From Bradyrhizobium liaoningense (lineage in GTDB: Bacteria; Pseudomonadota; Alphaproteobacteria; Rhizobiales; Xanthobacteraceae), in the NCBI RefSeq assembly GCF_018130785.1, contig NZ_JAFCJT010000017.1:1-64000 (forward strand): a stretch of 64,000 bases of DNA, in the 5' to 3' direction. The stretch's first letter is position 1. Every line of letters starts with the position of its first letter. The notes beneath the pieces were generated by a model that saw nothing but the letters and a program-made list of their open reading frames with translations, was not told where the DNA came from and ran no database searches. The translations under genes and the position numbers were made by a program. This document shows, piece after piece, positions 27,576 through 35,662 of the stretch.

Positions 27576-28973
27576 TTACTGTGCGCCCACCCAATTGCCG
27601 TGAAAGCCGTCGGGCACGCGGTGGCCGAGCTGCACCAGCGCCACGGGGCCGGCTTCGACATCGGTGGCGTTGAACACGGCGAGGTCGCTGCGGTTCTCCC
27701 GCGCGCGCCAGACCACGGCCAGCAGCCAGCCGTCGCCTTCCGCGGCATCCGTCGCGCGCTCGACGAACACCGGCTCGGAGATGGTGTCGCCGGCCGGCAG
27801 CAGGTAATGGCCGAGCCGTTTGCCGTTGCCGTCGACATGGACGATGCCCGAAAGCGCGCCGAACATCGGCAGTTTTGGATTGGCGCAGGCATACCAGCCG
27901 TGACGGCTCTTCAGCCCGGCGCGGCGGTCGTCGATGCGGGGGAATTCGCCGGTGAGATCGTCGAGGTAGGTCTGCTGGAAGCGGTCGGTATTTCCTGAGA
28001 GATCGAACGTCCAGCGGCAATGGCGGGCGCGCGATTTTTCCGGATCCGTCGGCCGCCCGTCGGGATGCGAAAACAACGGCGCCTCCTCGAACTGCATGAC
28101 GTCGGCGATGATGCGGTTGCCGTCCTCCCACGCATTCATGATGTGGAAGACGTAGCAGGCTTCACCGCGAAACCAGACGATGTCCTTGGCGGTGCCGTTG
28201 CGCTTCATCACGCCGACATAGGCGCCCTTGTCCGGCTCCCAGGCATAAGGCGGCCGTCCGCTCATCGCGCGCTCCATGCTGCCGGTGATCGGCAGGATCG
28301 GAAACAGCACATGGTTCTCGGTGACGATGAAGTCGTGCACCATGCTGGCATAGGGCGCTTCGAAACGTTCGAAGCGCGTCGCCTTGCCGGAGGCGTCGAT
28401 CGAGCCGTAGGAGAGGGCAGGCGTCAGCGGGCCAGCCGCGTTGTAGCCGAAGAACACGAGTTCGCCGGTGACCGGATCGACCTTCGGGTGCGCCGTGAAA
28501 CTGCCGGCGACGCGGCCCAGGTAGTTGTGATAGCCGCGCGTTGCCAGCGTGCCTGGCTCGATCTCGGTCGGCAGATGCGCTTCTTCCAGCGCCAAAAGCT
28601 TGCCGGCATGGAAGATGATGTTGGTGTTGGCGACGCCGCCGTCGGTGAGGTCTTGTGGCGCATCCGGCAGCTTGCGTCCGAAGCCGCCGAACAAGGCGCG
28701 GCCGGCATCGTGCTCGGCCAGCCATTTCGGCGTGCGGACCCAGCGGTTGCGATAGCTGGCGCGGCCGTTCTCGAGGTGAAATGCGTGCAGCATGCCGTCG
28801 CCGACGAACCAGTGTGCGCCGGGCGACTCGAATTGTGGATTGGGACCGTTGCGGTAGAGCACGCCATTCAGATCGCGCGGCAATTCGCCGACGATCTTGA
28901 GGAAGGGCGCGTCGGCCTCGAATGGAATCGGACCGAGGTTATGGCGGCGCTCGGTGACAGCGTCGTGCTGCAC
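27576..28973 (-). CDS. Carotenoid cleavage oxygenase family protein
   Basis: The enzyme probably cleaves a carotenoid, apocarotenoid or stilbene-like double bond with a non-heme Fe(II) held by four histidines. The GTG at 28973 is supported by GGGAGGG upstream; the product has 465 residues. The histidine motifs are GSFTAHPKVDP, YASMVHDFIVTENH, CYVFHIMNAWEDGN and PDGFHGNWV at the C-terminus. The N-terminus has the family pattern ELPRDLNGVLYRNGPNPQFE. It is divergent from the TetR regulator and preceded by operator pair B, so it is probably repressed by that regulator. Confidence 0.9.
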   Translation of the reverse strand: MQHDAVTERRHNLGPIPFEADAPFLKIVGELPRDLNGVLYRNGPNPQFESPGAHWFVGDGMLHAFHLENGRASYRNRWVRTPKWLAEHDAGRALFGGFGRKLPDAPQDLTDGGVANTNIIFHAGKLLALEEAHLPTEIEPGTLATRGYHNYLGRVAGSFTAHPKVDPVTGELVFFGYNAAGPLTPALSYGSIDASGKATRFERFEAPYASMVHDFIVTENHVLFPILPITGSMERAMSGRPPYAWEPDKGAYVGVMKRNGTAKDIVWFRGEACYVFHIMNAWEDGNRIIADVMQFEEAPLFSHPDGRPTDPEKSRARHCRWTFDLSGNTDRFQQTYLDDLTGEFPRIDDRRAGLKSRHGWYACANPKLPMFGALSGIVHVDGNGKRLGHYLLPAGDTISEPVFVERATDAAEGDGWLLAVVWRARENRSDLAVFNATDVEAGPVALVQLGHRVPDGFHGNWVGAQ

Positions 28974-28988
28974 GGCGTATCCCTCCCT

Positions 28989-29007
28989 ATCTTTACATCG
29001 TAAAGAT
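28989..29007. promoter_or_regulatory. TetR-type operator B1 (perfect palindrome)
   Basis: ATCTTTACATCGTAAAGAT is a perfect 8-3-8 palindrome, the reverse complement of site A1. It overlaps the start of transcription of the carotenoid oxygenase gene, whose promoter reads leftward as -35 TTGACG, 17-bp spacer, -10 TATTTG. Confidence 0.82.
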
Positions 29008-29041
29008 CAAATAGAACCGATCGTCCCGTCCGTCAAGGGAA

Positions 29042-29060
29042 ATCTTTACACTGTCAATAT
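29042..29060. promoter_or_regulatory. TetR-type operator B2 (degenerate)
   Basis: ATCTTTACACTGTCAATAT matches site A2 closely. It lies 34 bp from B1, just upstream of the leftward -35, and 22 bp before the start of the TetR gene, so it may also control that gene. Confidence 0.7.
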
Positions 29061-29081
29061 GGCGTCATATAGCTTGTCTCC

Positions 29082-29804
29082 ATGGCCAAGAGCGAAACAG
29101 CGCGCAGCCCGCGCACTCCGAGAAAGACATCGTCAGCGTCGAGCGCGCCGCCGCGTCCCGCGCGACGGCCGGCGGCGAAGGCCGAGACGCCCTATCATCA
29201 CGGCGCCCTGCGCGAGGCGCTGCTCCAGGCCGCCGAACAGGTGCTGGAGCGTGACGGGCTCTCCGGCCTGACATTGCGCGCAGTGGCGCGCGAGGCCGGC
29301 GTCTCGCATGCCGCGCCGACCCATCATTTCGGCGATCTCACCGGCCTGCTCAGCGAGCTCGCGGCCGTCGGTTTCCGCCAGTTCAACGCTGCGATGGCCT
29401 CGTCCTGCGATGCTGCCACCACGCCGATGGAGCGCGCACTGGCGCGGCCGAAAGCCTATGTCGCTTATGCGCAGGCCCATCCCGGCATGTACGGCATCAT
29501 GTTCCGGACCGAACGGCTGGACTATTCCAGGTCCTCGCTGCACGAGGCGGCCGAGGCTTCCTTCGCCGGGCTCGCCAATGCCATCGGCATGATGCGGCAG
29601 GAGCAGATCAGCGGCGACGCGCTGACGCTGAACCAGGGTGCCGCGATCGCGCGCGCCTGGTCGATGGTGCACGGCTTCACCATGCTGCTGCTCGATGGAC
29701 GGCTCGAGGATATTTTGGGGCGCCTGCCCGAGGGAACGACGACCGAACGCCTGCTCGAGGCGATGCTGACGGCGCCCATCACGGGGAAATTGCCCTGTCC
29801 CTGA
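29082..29804 (+). CDS. TetR/AcrR family transcriptional regulator
   Basis: The product has 240 residues from the ATG at 29082. A Lys/Arg/Ala-rich N-terminal extension of about 35 residues precedes the TetR helix-turn-helix (HHGALREALLQAAEQVLERDGLSGLTLRAVAREAGVSHAAPTHHF). The C-terminal ligand domain is of the WHG type (YAQAHPGMYGIMFRTERLD). It is probably a ligand-relieved repressor of itself, the divergent carotenoid oxygenase and the membrane pair at 26022-27161, because matching operators sit at both promoters. An apocarotenoid-like ligand is a guess. Confidence 0.9.
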   Translation: MAKSETARSPRTPRKTSSASSAPPRPARRPAAKAETPYHHGALREALLQAAEQVLERDGLSGLTLRAVAREAGVSHAAPTHHFGDLTGLLSELAAVGFRQFNAAMASSCDAATTPMERALARPKAYVAYAQAHPGMYGIMFRTERLDYSRSSLHEAAEASFAGLANAIGMMRQEQISGDALTLNQGAAIARAWSMVHGFTMLLLDGRLEDILGRLPEGTTTERLLEAMLTAPITGKLPCP

Positions 29805-29819
29805 TCACCAGGGGCGAAA

Positions 29820-29873
29820 GCAATTCTTGCCAAGTAATTCTTGCCAAGTAATCCTTGCCAAGCAACCCTTGCC
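29820..29873. repeat. 14-bp tandem repeat x4 before the histone-like gene
   Basis: Four copies of a GYAAYYCTTGCCAA unit (Y = C or T) run in tandem, the last truncated by two bases. They lie between the TetR stop and the start at 29895. Confidence 0.85.
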
Positions 29874-29894
29874 ATCGTCCGGCGTTGACGCCGC

Positions 29895-30500
29895 ATGGCA
29901 AGAACACCCCGCGCGCCCTGGAAACGCGCCAACCCGCGCAAGCGCGCGGGCAAGGCATCCAAGCATCTCACGCCTGCGCAGAAATCGGCGGCGAAGGCAC
30001 GCGCCCGCCGGGCCGGGCGCCGCTATCCCAACCTCGTGGACAACATGCGCATGGCAGCGAAGAAGACTTCGAAGGCGAGCAAGTCAGCAAAAAAGAAATC
30101 GGTAAAGAAGACCCGCAAGCGTGCGGCAAAGAAGACCGCAAAATCCTCGCGCAAGCGCAGGGCGTCGGCGCGCGAAAAGGATCCGCGCGGCGGCCTGACC
30201 GCAGCGGGCCGCAAGGCTTTTGCGCGCAAGCAGGGTGCTCACTTACGTCCCGGCGTCATCAAGAACGAATCCGAGATGACGGCGCAGGAGATGCGTCGCA
30301 AGGGAAGCTGGGCCGTGCGCTTCTATGGCCGTGCGAAATTGCCGCCGCTGGTCGATGCCAATGGACGACCGACCCGGCATGCGTTGTCGGCGCATGCCTG
30401 GGGCGAGCCGGAGCCGAAGACGGTGGCAGCGGCACGGCGCATTGCGGCGAAAGGCGAGCGGCTTCTGGCGCGCTACCGGCGCGCCAGGGCGAGGGCTTAG
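29895..30500 (+). CDS. Lysine/arginine-rich histone-like protein (DUF6321-type)
   Basis: The 201-residue, strongly basic product has an N-terminal TPAQKSAAKARARRAGRRYPNLVDNMR segment. A histone-H1-like Lys/Ser/Ala tract follows (about 55-95, AKKTSKASKSAKKKSVKKT...). A small conserved domain comes next (DPRGGLTAAGRKAFARKQGAHLRPGV), with a helical Arg-rich end. The tract suggests nucleic-acid binding. The DUF name is from memory of the DP-GGLT-AGR motif. The ATG at 29895 is used; Met52 begins a shorter alternative. A SET methyltransferase gene lies 0.8 kb downstream. Confidence 0.7.
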   Translation: MARTPRAPWKRANPRKRAGKASKHLTPAQKSAAKARARRAGRRYPNLVDNMRMAAKKTSKASKSAKKKSVKKTRKRAAKKTAKSSRKRRASAREKDPRGGLTAAGRKAFARKQGAHLRPGVIKNESEMTAQEMRRKGSWAVRFYGRAKLPPLVDANGRPTRHALSAHAWGEPEPKTVAAARRIAAKGERLLARYRRARARA

Positions 30501-30529
30501 CGCCAAGACTTAGCGCCAAGACCTAGCGC
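30496..30529. repeat. 13-bp tandem repeat containing stop codons
   Basis: CTTAGCGCCAAGA occurs twice and then a partial third copy. The first copy holds the TAG of the histone-like gene, and the third holds the stop (minus strand) of the gene at 30523, so slippage here would leave both stops in place. Confidence 0.8.
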
Positions 30530-31128
30530 ATCGTCGCGAGTTCGACCGCGCGGCCTCGCGTGCCGACGATCTTCACGTCGTCCTTGCCGCAAGTGAAGCC
30601 GCGGGCGAAATCGTCCGCCGCCTTGCGGGCGAGCTCATTGGCGGCGGGGTTGGCGATGGCATCGACATAGGCGACGTGGCAGACCGGCCCCGGCGGCAGC
30701 CGCGTCACGATCAGCATCGCCTTGGTGTTCGGCCGTCCCTGCTTGTCGGGATCGGCGCTATCGGCGATGTGCCAGCGCTGGATCATGGCAAACGGCTTCG
30801 TGCCCGCGCTACGCCATTCGACGGTGGCCTCCGATGAATTGAATGGCGCGAACCAGACTTTTGCCGCCGGTTCCTCCGCTGCGGCCCTGCGGTTGCGGCC
30901 GACCGAGACGATTTCGCGCAGATCGTCCTCGGCGATCAGCACGATCAGGCCGTTCTTTCCCGGGCAGACCCGCGTGGTGCTGCCGTCGAGCTCGCTGGGT
31001 CTGCCGATCTGGCGGCAATCTTTTGGCGCTGTGGACGAGTAGGTGCTGCCCATGGATTGGGCGGCGACCTGACCCGCGCTCGGGCAAGTCAGCAGCACGG
31101 TCAGGCAAATGAACGCGATACGCCTCAT
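30523..31128 (-). CDS. Exported hypothetical protein (201 aa)
   Basis: The ATG at 31128 begins a signal peptide (MRRIAFICLTVLLTCPSAGQVAAQ). The mature part contains four cysteines (KDCRQ, RVCPG, PVCHV, FTCGK) and mixed alpha/beta sequence (NGLIVLIAEDDLREIVSVGRN; KAMLIVTRLPPGPVCHVAYVDA). It probably sits in the periplasm with two disulfides. It converges on the histone-like gene; no family is recognised. Confidence 0.7.
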   Translation of the reverse strand: MRRIAFICLTVLLTCPSAGQVAAQSMGSTYSSTAPKDCRQIGRPSELDGSTTRVCPGKNGLIVLIAEDDLREIVSVGRNRRAAAEEPAAKVWFAPFNSSEATVEWRSAGTKPFAMIQRWHIADSADPDKQGRPNTKAMLIVTRLPPGPVCHVAYVDAIANPAANELARKAADDFARGFTCGKDDVKIVGTRGRAVELATMR

Positions 31129-31288
31129 GACGATGCCTTGATACAGAGGGAACTCCCTCCATCAGACGTCTTCATTGTGGGCAAGGTTCAAACAGAGGCG
31201 GGATGTACCTGACAGCGGCGCGGAATCGTTCTAGAAGGGCGCCTTCCGCTGCGCTTACCGCGCTTCGTCCGCGACATCTCATTCGATC

Positions 31289-31843
31289 ATGCCAGCCATC
31301 GCTTCCAGCAAATCCTATCGTGTCGGTCGTTCCAAGACCGGACTTGGCCTCTTCGCCACCATGCCGATCAAGAAGGGCACCCGGATCATCCGCTATTTCG
31401 GACCGATCCTGGACTCGCGGATCCCCGAGCAGGACGATATCGAGAACAAGTACCTGTTCGAGCTCAACGGCCGCTGGACGATAGACGGCTCGGTCCGCAA
31501 GAACCTCGCCCGCTACATCAACCATTCCTGCCGTCCCAACGCCGAGTCCGACGTCCGGCCGCGCGAGCGCAAGGTCTTCATCCGCGCCATCAAGAACATC
31601 GAGCCGGGCGACGAGATCAACTACGATTACGGCACCGACTACTTCAAAGCCTATCTGAAGCCGATCGGCTGCAAATGTCCTTCGTGCGAGACCAAGCGCA
31701 AGAAGCTGCGCGCCGAGGCCCGCGCCGAACGCACCAAGGTGAAGGCGCGCACCGAGCGCAAGGCCAAGAAGGCGGGCGCTACCAAAAAGAAGAAGCTCAA
31801 CGGTCATGCCGTTGGTAAGAAGAACGGCCGCGCGCGGGCATAG
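31289..31843 (+). CDS. SET-domain protein lysine methyltransferase
   Basis: SET enzymes transfer methyl groups from SAM to protein lysines. The 184-residue product covers a minimal SET domain: RSKTGLGLFATMPIKKGTRIIRYFGP, the catalytic/SAM motif RYINHSCRPNAE, and EINYDYGTDYF. A post-SET-like Cys cluster follows (GCKCPSCE). The last 50 residues are Lys/Arg-rich (ERKAKKAGATKKKKLNGHAVGKK), resembling a histone tail. Its nearest plus-strand neighbour is the histone-like gene at 29895, a possible substrate. Confidence 0.9.
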   Translation: MPAIASSKSYRVGRSKTGLGLFATMPIKKGTRIIRYFGPILDSRIPEQDDIENKYLFELNGRWTIDGSVRKNLARYINHSCRPNAESDVRPRERKVFIRAIKNIEPGDEINYDYGTDYFKAYLKPIGCKCPSCETKRKKLRAEARAERTKVKARTERKAKKAGATKKKKLNGHAVGKKNGRARA

Positions 31844-31868
31844 CCCGCACTTGCGCACTTTGCTCCGC

Positions 31869-31971
31869 CGTCATGCCCCGGCTTGACCGGGGCATCCAGT
31901 GCGCCGCAGCTTATCCGTATTCCTTCGCCGTCCCTGGAATACTGGGTCGCCCGGCCAAGCCGGGCGACGAC
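31869..31971. repeat. GTCATGCCCCGG extragenic repeat pair
   Basis: GTCATGCCCCGGCTTGACCGGGGCATCCAGT is followed by a second arm pair ending ACTGGGTCGCCCGG-CCAAG-CCGGGCGACGAC. This is a composite of two hairpins common in bradyrhizobia; a related element is at 56076. Confidence 0.75.
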
Positions 31972-31993
31972 TGAGAATGCTAGTGCGGCGGCC

Positions 31994-32392
31994 TCACGCC
32001 GCCACCACACTCCCGCTCTTCCGCAATCCAACATATTGCAGCTCGGCAAACACGCCGGTCGCGATCGCCTGGGCGACGACCATGAGCTCGCCGCTGATGT
32101 TCGGCGACACCGCGCCCGAGAACAGCAGCGCGATGCTGCCGACCGTCCAGGCCGCGTTGCCGACCACGACCAGCAGCACGAGCGGCCTTGCCACTGAGGC
32201 GCGCGAGGCAAGCCAGCCGACCAGCGCAGTGTAGGCGATCAGGAACAGGCCGGTCTCGCGCAGCAGCGCTTCGGGCAGGTTGAACAGCGATGCGAACGCG
32301 CCTGCACCGAAGGTGAAGCCGAGGGCGGCAACGCCGCTGAAGATGGCGTCGGCGAGAAGTGCCCGGCGCAGGAAGGTGGATGCGTCAATCAT
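31994..32392 (-). CDS. Four-helix integral membrane protein (132 aa)
   Basis: The start at the ATG at 32392 is chosen because GGAG lies 6 bases upstream; an in-frame ATG at 32404 is possible. Four hydrophobic helices are visible (ALLADAIFSGVAALGFTFGAGAF; TGLFLIAYTALVGWLA; LVLLVVVGNAAWTVGSIALLF; ELMVVAQAIATGVFAELQYVG). Its start overlaps the end of the preceding gene by 8 bp, so the two are coupled. Function unknown; XRE control is likely. Confidence 0.65.
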   Translation of the reverse strand: MIDASTFLRRALLADAIFSGVAALGFTFGAGAFASLFNLPEALLRETGLFLIAYTALVGWLASRASVARPLVLLVVVGNAAWTVGSIALLFSGAVSPNISGELMVVAQAIATGVFAELQYVGLRKSGSVVAA

Positions 32393-32660
32393 CGTGGTCT
32401 CCATGGTTGGGTTGGGCTTGGGGGTGAATTCCGTGCCGTCCGCGCCACCGGGCGCGAAGCAGGCGGGCGATGCGGAACGGGCAGAGGCTCTTGCCGACGC
32501 CGTGCTCGAAGGCTGTGACCTGTGCGACGACATAGTCGCCGGTCGAATGCACCAGCGGCTCGGGCATGTTGAGGCTGCGTGCCAGCATGCGGGTCGCGAG
32601 CGTCACGGCCCAGGGAACAAGGTGGTCTGCGATGGTCCGGTACAGCAGCAGCGCGATCAT
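32385..32660 (-). CDS. Small protein (91 aa) divergent from the XRE regulator
   Basis: The ATG at 32660 is used, with AGGAG at optimal distance; the ATG at 32666 is too close to it. The product begins MIALLLYRTIADHLVPWAVTLATRMLARSLNMPEPLV with an amphipathic helix and ends in a His/Pro-rich polar tail. It is the first gene of a two-gene unit with the membrane protein at 31994. Confidence 0.55.
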   Translation of the reverse strand: MIALLLYRTIADHLVPWAVTLATRMLARSLNMPEPLVHSTGDYVVAQVTAFEHGVGKSLCPFRIARLLRARWRGRHGIHPQAQPNHGDHDD

Positions 32661-32709
32661 AGTCATCTCCTGTTGCGACCGAAGATGCGCCAGGGCGGGG
32701 ACCAATTCG

Positions 32710-32726
32710 ATTACCTCGCGGGTAAT
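32710..32726. promoter_or_regulatory. Candidate XRE operator palindrome
   Basis: ATTACC-TCGCG-GGTAAT is a 6-5-6 inverted repeat (central CGC also symmetric) in the 101-bp gap between the divergent starts at 32660 and 32762. Confidence 0.6.
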
Positions 32727-32761
32727 GGAAGGGCTGAAATCTGCATGCTAGGTTTTCGACC

Positions 32762-33583
32762 ATGAACGCACATGCATCCACGGCACAGGCCGACCGCAGC
32801 CAGCCCGTCCATATCGGCGACCATTTGCGCGAATGGCGGCAGCGCCGCCGCATGAGCCAGCTTGATCTGGCGGGCGAAGCCGAGATCTCGGCGCGGCATC
32901 TGAGCTTCGTCGAGACCGGCCGCGCCGCGCCCTCGCGCGACATGGTGCTCAGGCTCGCCGAACGTCTCGACGTGCCCTTGCGCGAGCGCAACGTGCTGCT
33001 GGTCGCGGCCGGCTACGCGCCGGCGTTTCCGCAGCGCCCGCTGGAGGATCCCGCCTTGAAATCAGCTCGCCAGGCGATCGACCTCGTTCTCAGGGCGCAT
33101 GAGCCCAATCCGGCGCTGGCCTACGACCGGCACTGGAACCTGGTCTCCGCCAACCGCATTGTGGCGCCGCTGCTCGAAGGCATCCCGCAGCGGCTGCTCG
33201 GTCAGCCCTTCAACGTGCTGCGGCTCGCCTTTCATCCCGAAGCGCTGGCGCCGCGCACGGTCAATCTCGCGGAATGGTGCGGGCACCTGCTGGAGCGGCT
33301 GCACCGGCAATGCGAGGCAACGGCGGATCCCGAGCTGATCAAGCTCTACAACGACCTCAAGAGCTATCCCATCCCGGCGCGCTCGGCGCCGCTGTCGAGC
33401 GACAATGTCGCGATTCCCTTCAAGCTGCGCCATGGCGGAGAGATACTAAGTTTCTTCTCCACCACCATGGTGTTCGGCACACCGGTCGACATCACGCTGT
33501 CCGAGCTGGCGCTGGAGACGTTCTTCCCGGCCGACGAGCGCACCGCCGAGCGGCTGAAGCAGATGGCAGCAGCTATGACCTAG
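32762..33583 (+). CDS. XRE-family regulator with MmyB-like ligand-binding domain
   Basis: The 273-residue product has an N-terminal helix-turn-helix (LREWRQRRRMSQLDLAGEAEISARHLSFVETGRAAPSRDMVLRLAERLDVPLRERN). A PAS-like MmyB-type domain follows (ALAYDRHWNLVSANRIVAPLLEG...NVLRLAFHPEALAP...GHLLERLHRQC). Such regulators sense small hydrophobic ligands and usually repress neighbours. The divergent two-gene unit and the ATTACC-N5-GGTAAT palindrome are the likely targets. Confidence 0.9.
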   Translation: MNAHASTAQADRSQPVHIGDHLREWRQRRRMSQLDLAGEAEISARHLSFVETGRAAPSRDMVLRLAERLDVPLRERNVLLVAAGYAPAFPQRPLEDPALKSARQAIDLVLRAHEPNPALAYDRHWNLVSANRIVAPLLEGIPQRLLGQPFNVLRLAFHPEALAPRTVNLAEWCGHLLERLHRQCEATADPELIKLYNDLKSYPIPARSAPLSSDNVAIPFKLRHGGEILSFFSTTMVFGTPVDITLSELALETFFPADERTAERLKQMAAAMT

Positions 33584-33659
33584 CGCCCTTGCCTCGGGGC
33601 GGGTTCGGCTTATCTTCGGCATATCTTGGGTCAAATCCGCATCGCCCGAAGGAGGCGCT

Positions 33660-34325
33660 ATGAGCACGTTGAAACCGCTCCAGATCGATGTCGTCTCCGA
33701 CGTGGTGTGCCCCTGGTGCTACATCGGCAAGCACCGGATCGAGAGCGCGCTTGCGCTCGTTCCCGACGTTCCGGTCAAGCTCAATTTCCGCCCCTTCTTC
33801 CTCAATCCGTGGGTGCCACGCGAGGGGATCAGCCGCGAGGACTATCTCACCACCAAGTTCGGCTCGGTCGAAGCCTACAAGGGCATTGCCGGCCGCGTGG
33901 TCGCGGCTGCAAGCGAGGAGGGCCTCGTCTACAAGCCCGAGCTGGTCGCGCGCCAGCCCAACACCACTGACTGTCACCGCCTGATCCTCTGGGCCGAGGC
34001 GATCGGCAAGGCGCCCGAGATGAAGCAGCGGCTGATGGAGCTGTATTTTCGCGACGGTGGCGATCTCACTGACGTGAACGTGCTGGTGCAGGCGGCCGCT
34101 GATGTCGGCCTCGATGCCGAAGACGTGCGCAAGCGCCTTGCCACCGACGAGGACGTCGCGCGCGTGTCGGCCGACGCGCAGGAGGCCGCCGAGAAGGGTA
34201 TCTCCGGCGTACCGACCTACGTGTTCGCGCAGAAATATGCCGTCTCCGGCGCGCAGGATCCGAACCTGCTCGCCCGCGCCATCCGCGAGGTCTCGGCGGA
34301 GATCAACGCGCAGGCGGCAGAGTAG
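33660..34325 (+). CDS. DsbA-family (FrnE-like) thioredoxin-fold oxidoreductase
   Basis: The 221-residue cytosolic protein begins IDVVSDVVCPWCYIGKHRIESAL, with the CPWC active site of the DsbA/FrnE branch near residues 19-22. The cis-Pro loop GISGVPTYVFAQKYAVSGAQ and the helical insertion are present. No signal peptide is seen. FrnE-like proteins act as cytosolic disulfide oxidoreductases, some in stress resistance. AGGAGG precedes the ATG. The gene stands alone. Confidence 0.88.
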   Translation: MSTLKPLQIDVVSDVVCPWCYIGKHRIESALALVPDVPVKLNFRPFFLNPWVPREGISREDYLTTKFGSVEAYKGIAGRVVAAASEEGLVYKPELVARQPNTTDCHRLILWAEAIGKAPEMKQRLMELYFRDGGDLTDVNVLVQAAADVGLDAEDVRKRLATDEDVARVSADAQEAAEKGISGVPTYVFAQKYAVSGAQDPNLLARAIREVSAEINAQAAE

Positions 34326-34332
34326 CTTTCGC

Positions 34333-35502
34333 TTATTTGCGGAGGAGGTGGACCACGCGTCGCGCGGCCTCGTGGGCGGCGTTGAGGCCGGCCAGCGCTG
34401 CGTGAATCAAGGCCACCGCGGGATCGTTACGCCGCAGCGGAATCAGCACGTCGCCGATGGCGAAACGTCCGCGCCAGATCGGGTTGATCATGGGGTGGTC
34501 GGCGCTTGCGGTTGAATCCGCACTCGCAATGGTCGGATCGGCGCAGAGATGCCGCGTGAGCTCGAGCGTGAGCTGCACGCCCGGCGAATATCTTGCAAAG
34601 CGTTCGTCGATGCCGAGCTTGAAGAAGAAGGCGCGGTCCTGGTGGCGTAGCACGATGCCGGCTGCCACCGGCGTCGTGCCGGCGCGCAGCGTGATGACCT
34701 CGCACTGCGCGGTCTCTGCCAGCGCGGGAACCGCGTGGCGAATGAAGGTCGCATCGCCCGCATGCTGGATCAGCGCGGTGCCGCGCTTGCCTTTCCAGCC
34801 GCTGGCTTCGAGTTGCAGGAATGTTTCGAGCGCGGGCCTGATCTCGTCGGGCTTGCGCGCGACCTCGAACGCGACGGGACCGTACGCTTCGAGGCGATGG
34901 CGCTGGCGGCGCAGCTCCTTGAGCTTTTTGGTGCCGAGCGCTTCATGCAACAGCGTTTCACCATCCTGCGTCGCGTCGAGGCTGGCGCGAATGTAGGAGG
35001 AGAGGACACGCGGCTTCAGGCCGTCGCGATTGAGAACTTCCTTAAGCGAATTGATCGCCGCGCCGTCGAGCGCAACGTCGTTCAGCACGAGCGCGTGCGC
35101 GCCGGCCTCGCGGGCCTGCTGCAACAGGCGCGTGGCGGCCTCGATCGGAGCATCGCGGTCGATCAGCGGGCTGCACAGCGTGCCATAGGGATGCGCGCCC
35201 ACCAGCGCGGGCAAGGGGATCCTCCATGCGCGCCACAGCGAGATCACCGGCATCAGGCCGATCAGCCGCGTCGAAGATCCGTCGAATGCGGGAAGCGCCG
35301 AGGCATCGGTGCGGCCGCGCGCGGTTGCGCTGACGGCGAGCTCCCAGGCGGGCAGGTAATATCCGTTCGGCTCGACCGCGCGCTGCGCCAGCGCGCGCCA
35401 TTGGCCAGGGTCGATCGTGGCGAGAGGGACGAGAGCGCGCGCCGTCGCGGCATGCTTTGTAGATGCCGGCTTGATCGCTACCTGGTGCGCGATGTCGACC
35501 AC
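34333..35502 (-). CDS. GNAT-like (BioF2/CelD-type) acyltransferase
   Basis: The 389-residue protein has two GNAT-like halves. The C-half carries SLDATQDGETLLHEALGTKKLKELRRQRHRLEAYG, FLQLEASGWKGKRGTALI, and VITLRAGTTPVAAGIVLRHQDRAFFFKLGIDERFARYSPG, the typical BioF2-like acetyltransferase pattern seen in polysaccharide-related CelD proteins. The GTG start at 35502 is tentative. Substrate unknown; no polysaccharide genes are adjacent. Confidence 0.75.
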   Translation of the reverse strand: MVDIAHQVAIKPASTKHAATARALVPLATIDPGQWRALAQRAVEPNGYYLPAWELAVSATARGRTDASALPAFDGSSTRLIGLMPVISLWRAWRIPLPALVGAHPYGTLCSPLIDRDAPIEAATRLLQQAREAGAHALVLNDVALDGAAINSLKEVLNRDGLKPRVLSSYIRASLDATQDGETLLHEALGTKKLKELRRQRHRLEAYGPVAFEVARKPDEIRPALETFLQLEASGWKGKRGTALIQHAGDATFIRHAVPALAETAQCEVITLRAGTTPVAAGIVLRHQDRAFFFKLGIDERFARYSPGVQLTLELTRHLCADPTIASADSTASADHPMINPIWRGRFAIGDVLIPLRRNDPAVALIHAALAGLNAAHEAARRVVHLLRK

Positions 35503-35662
35503 GTCCCGTCGTTCCCCGTTCAGGAGGCCATGCTAGCGCAAAGATTGGAAAATACCGTTGGGACGCCGCTTCAATTCGAATGGTAGTATTAACGTCTCAT
35601 TGAGCATTCGGGCGGCAAGCCGCGGGATGCCATGATGGAAGCTCTCGACCGGGAGGATCACA

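Noticed and set aside
29855..30526. Alternative plus frame over the histone-like gene
   Set aside because: It overlaps the Lys-rich frame throughout and lacks the conserved DP-GGLT-AGR block; the start at 29895 gives the coherent protein.
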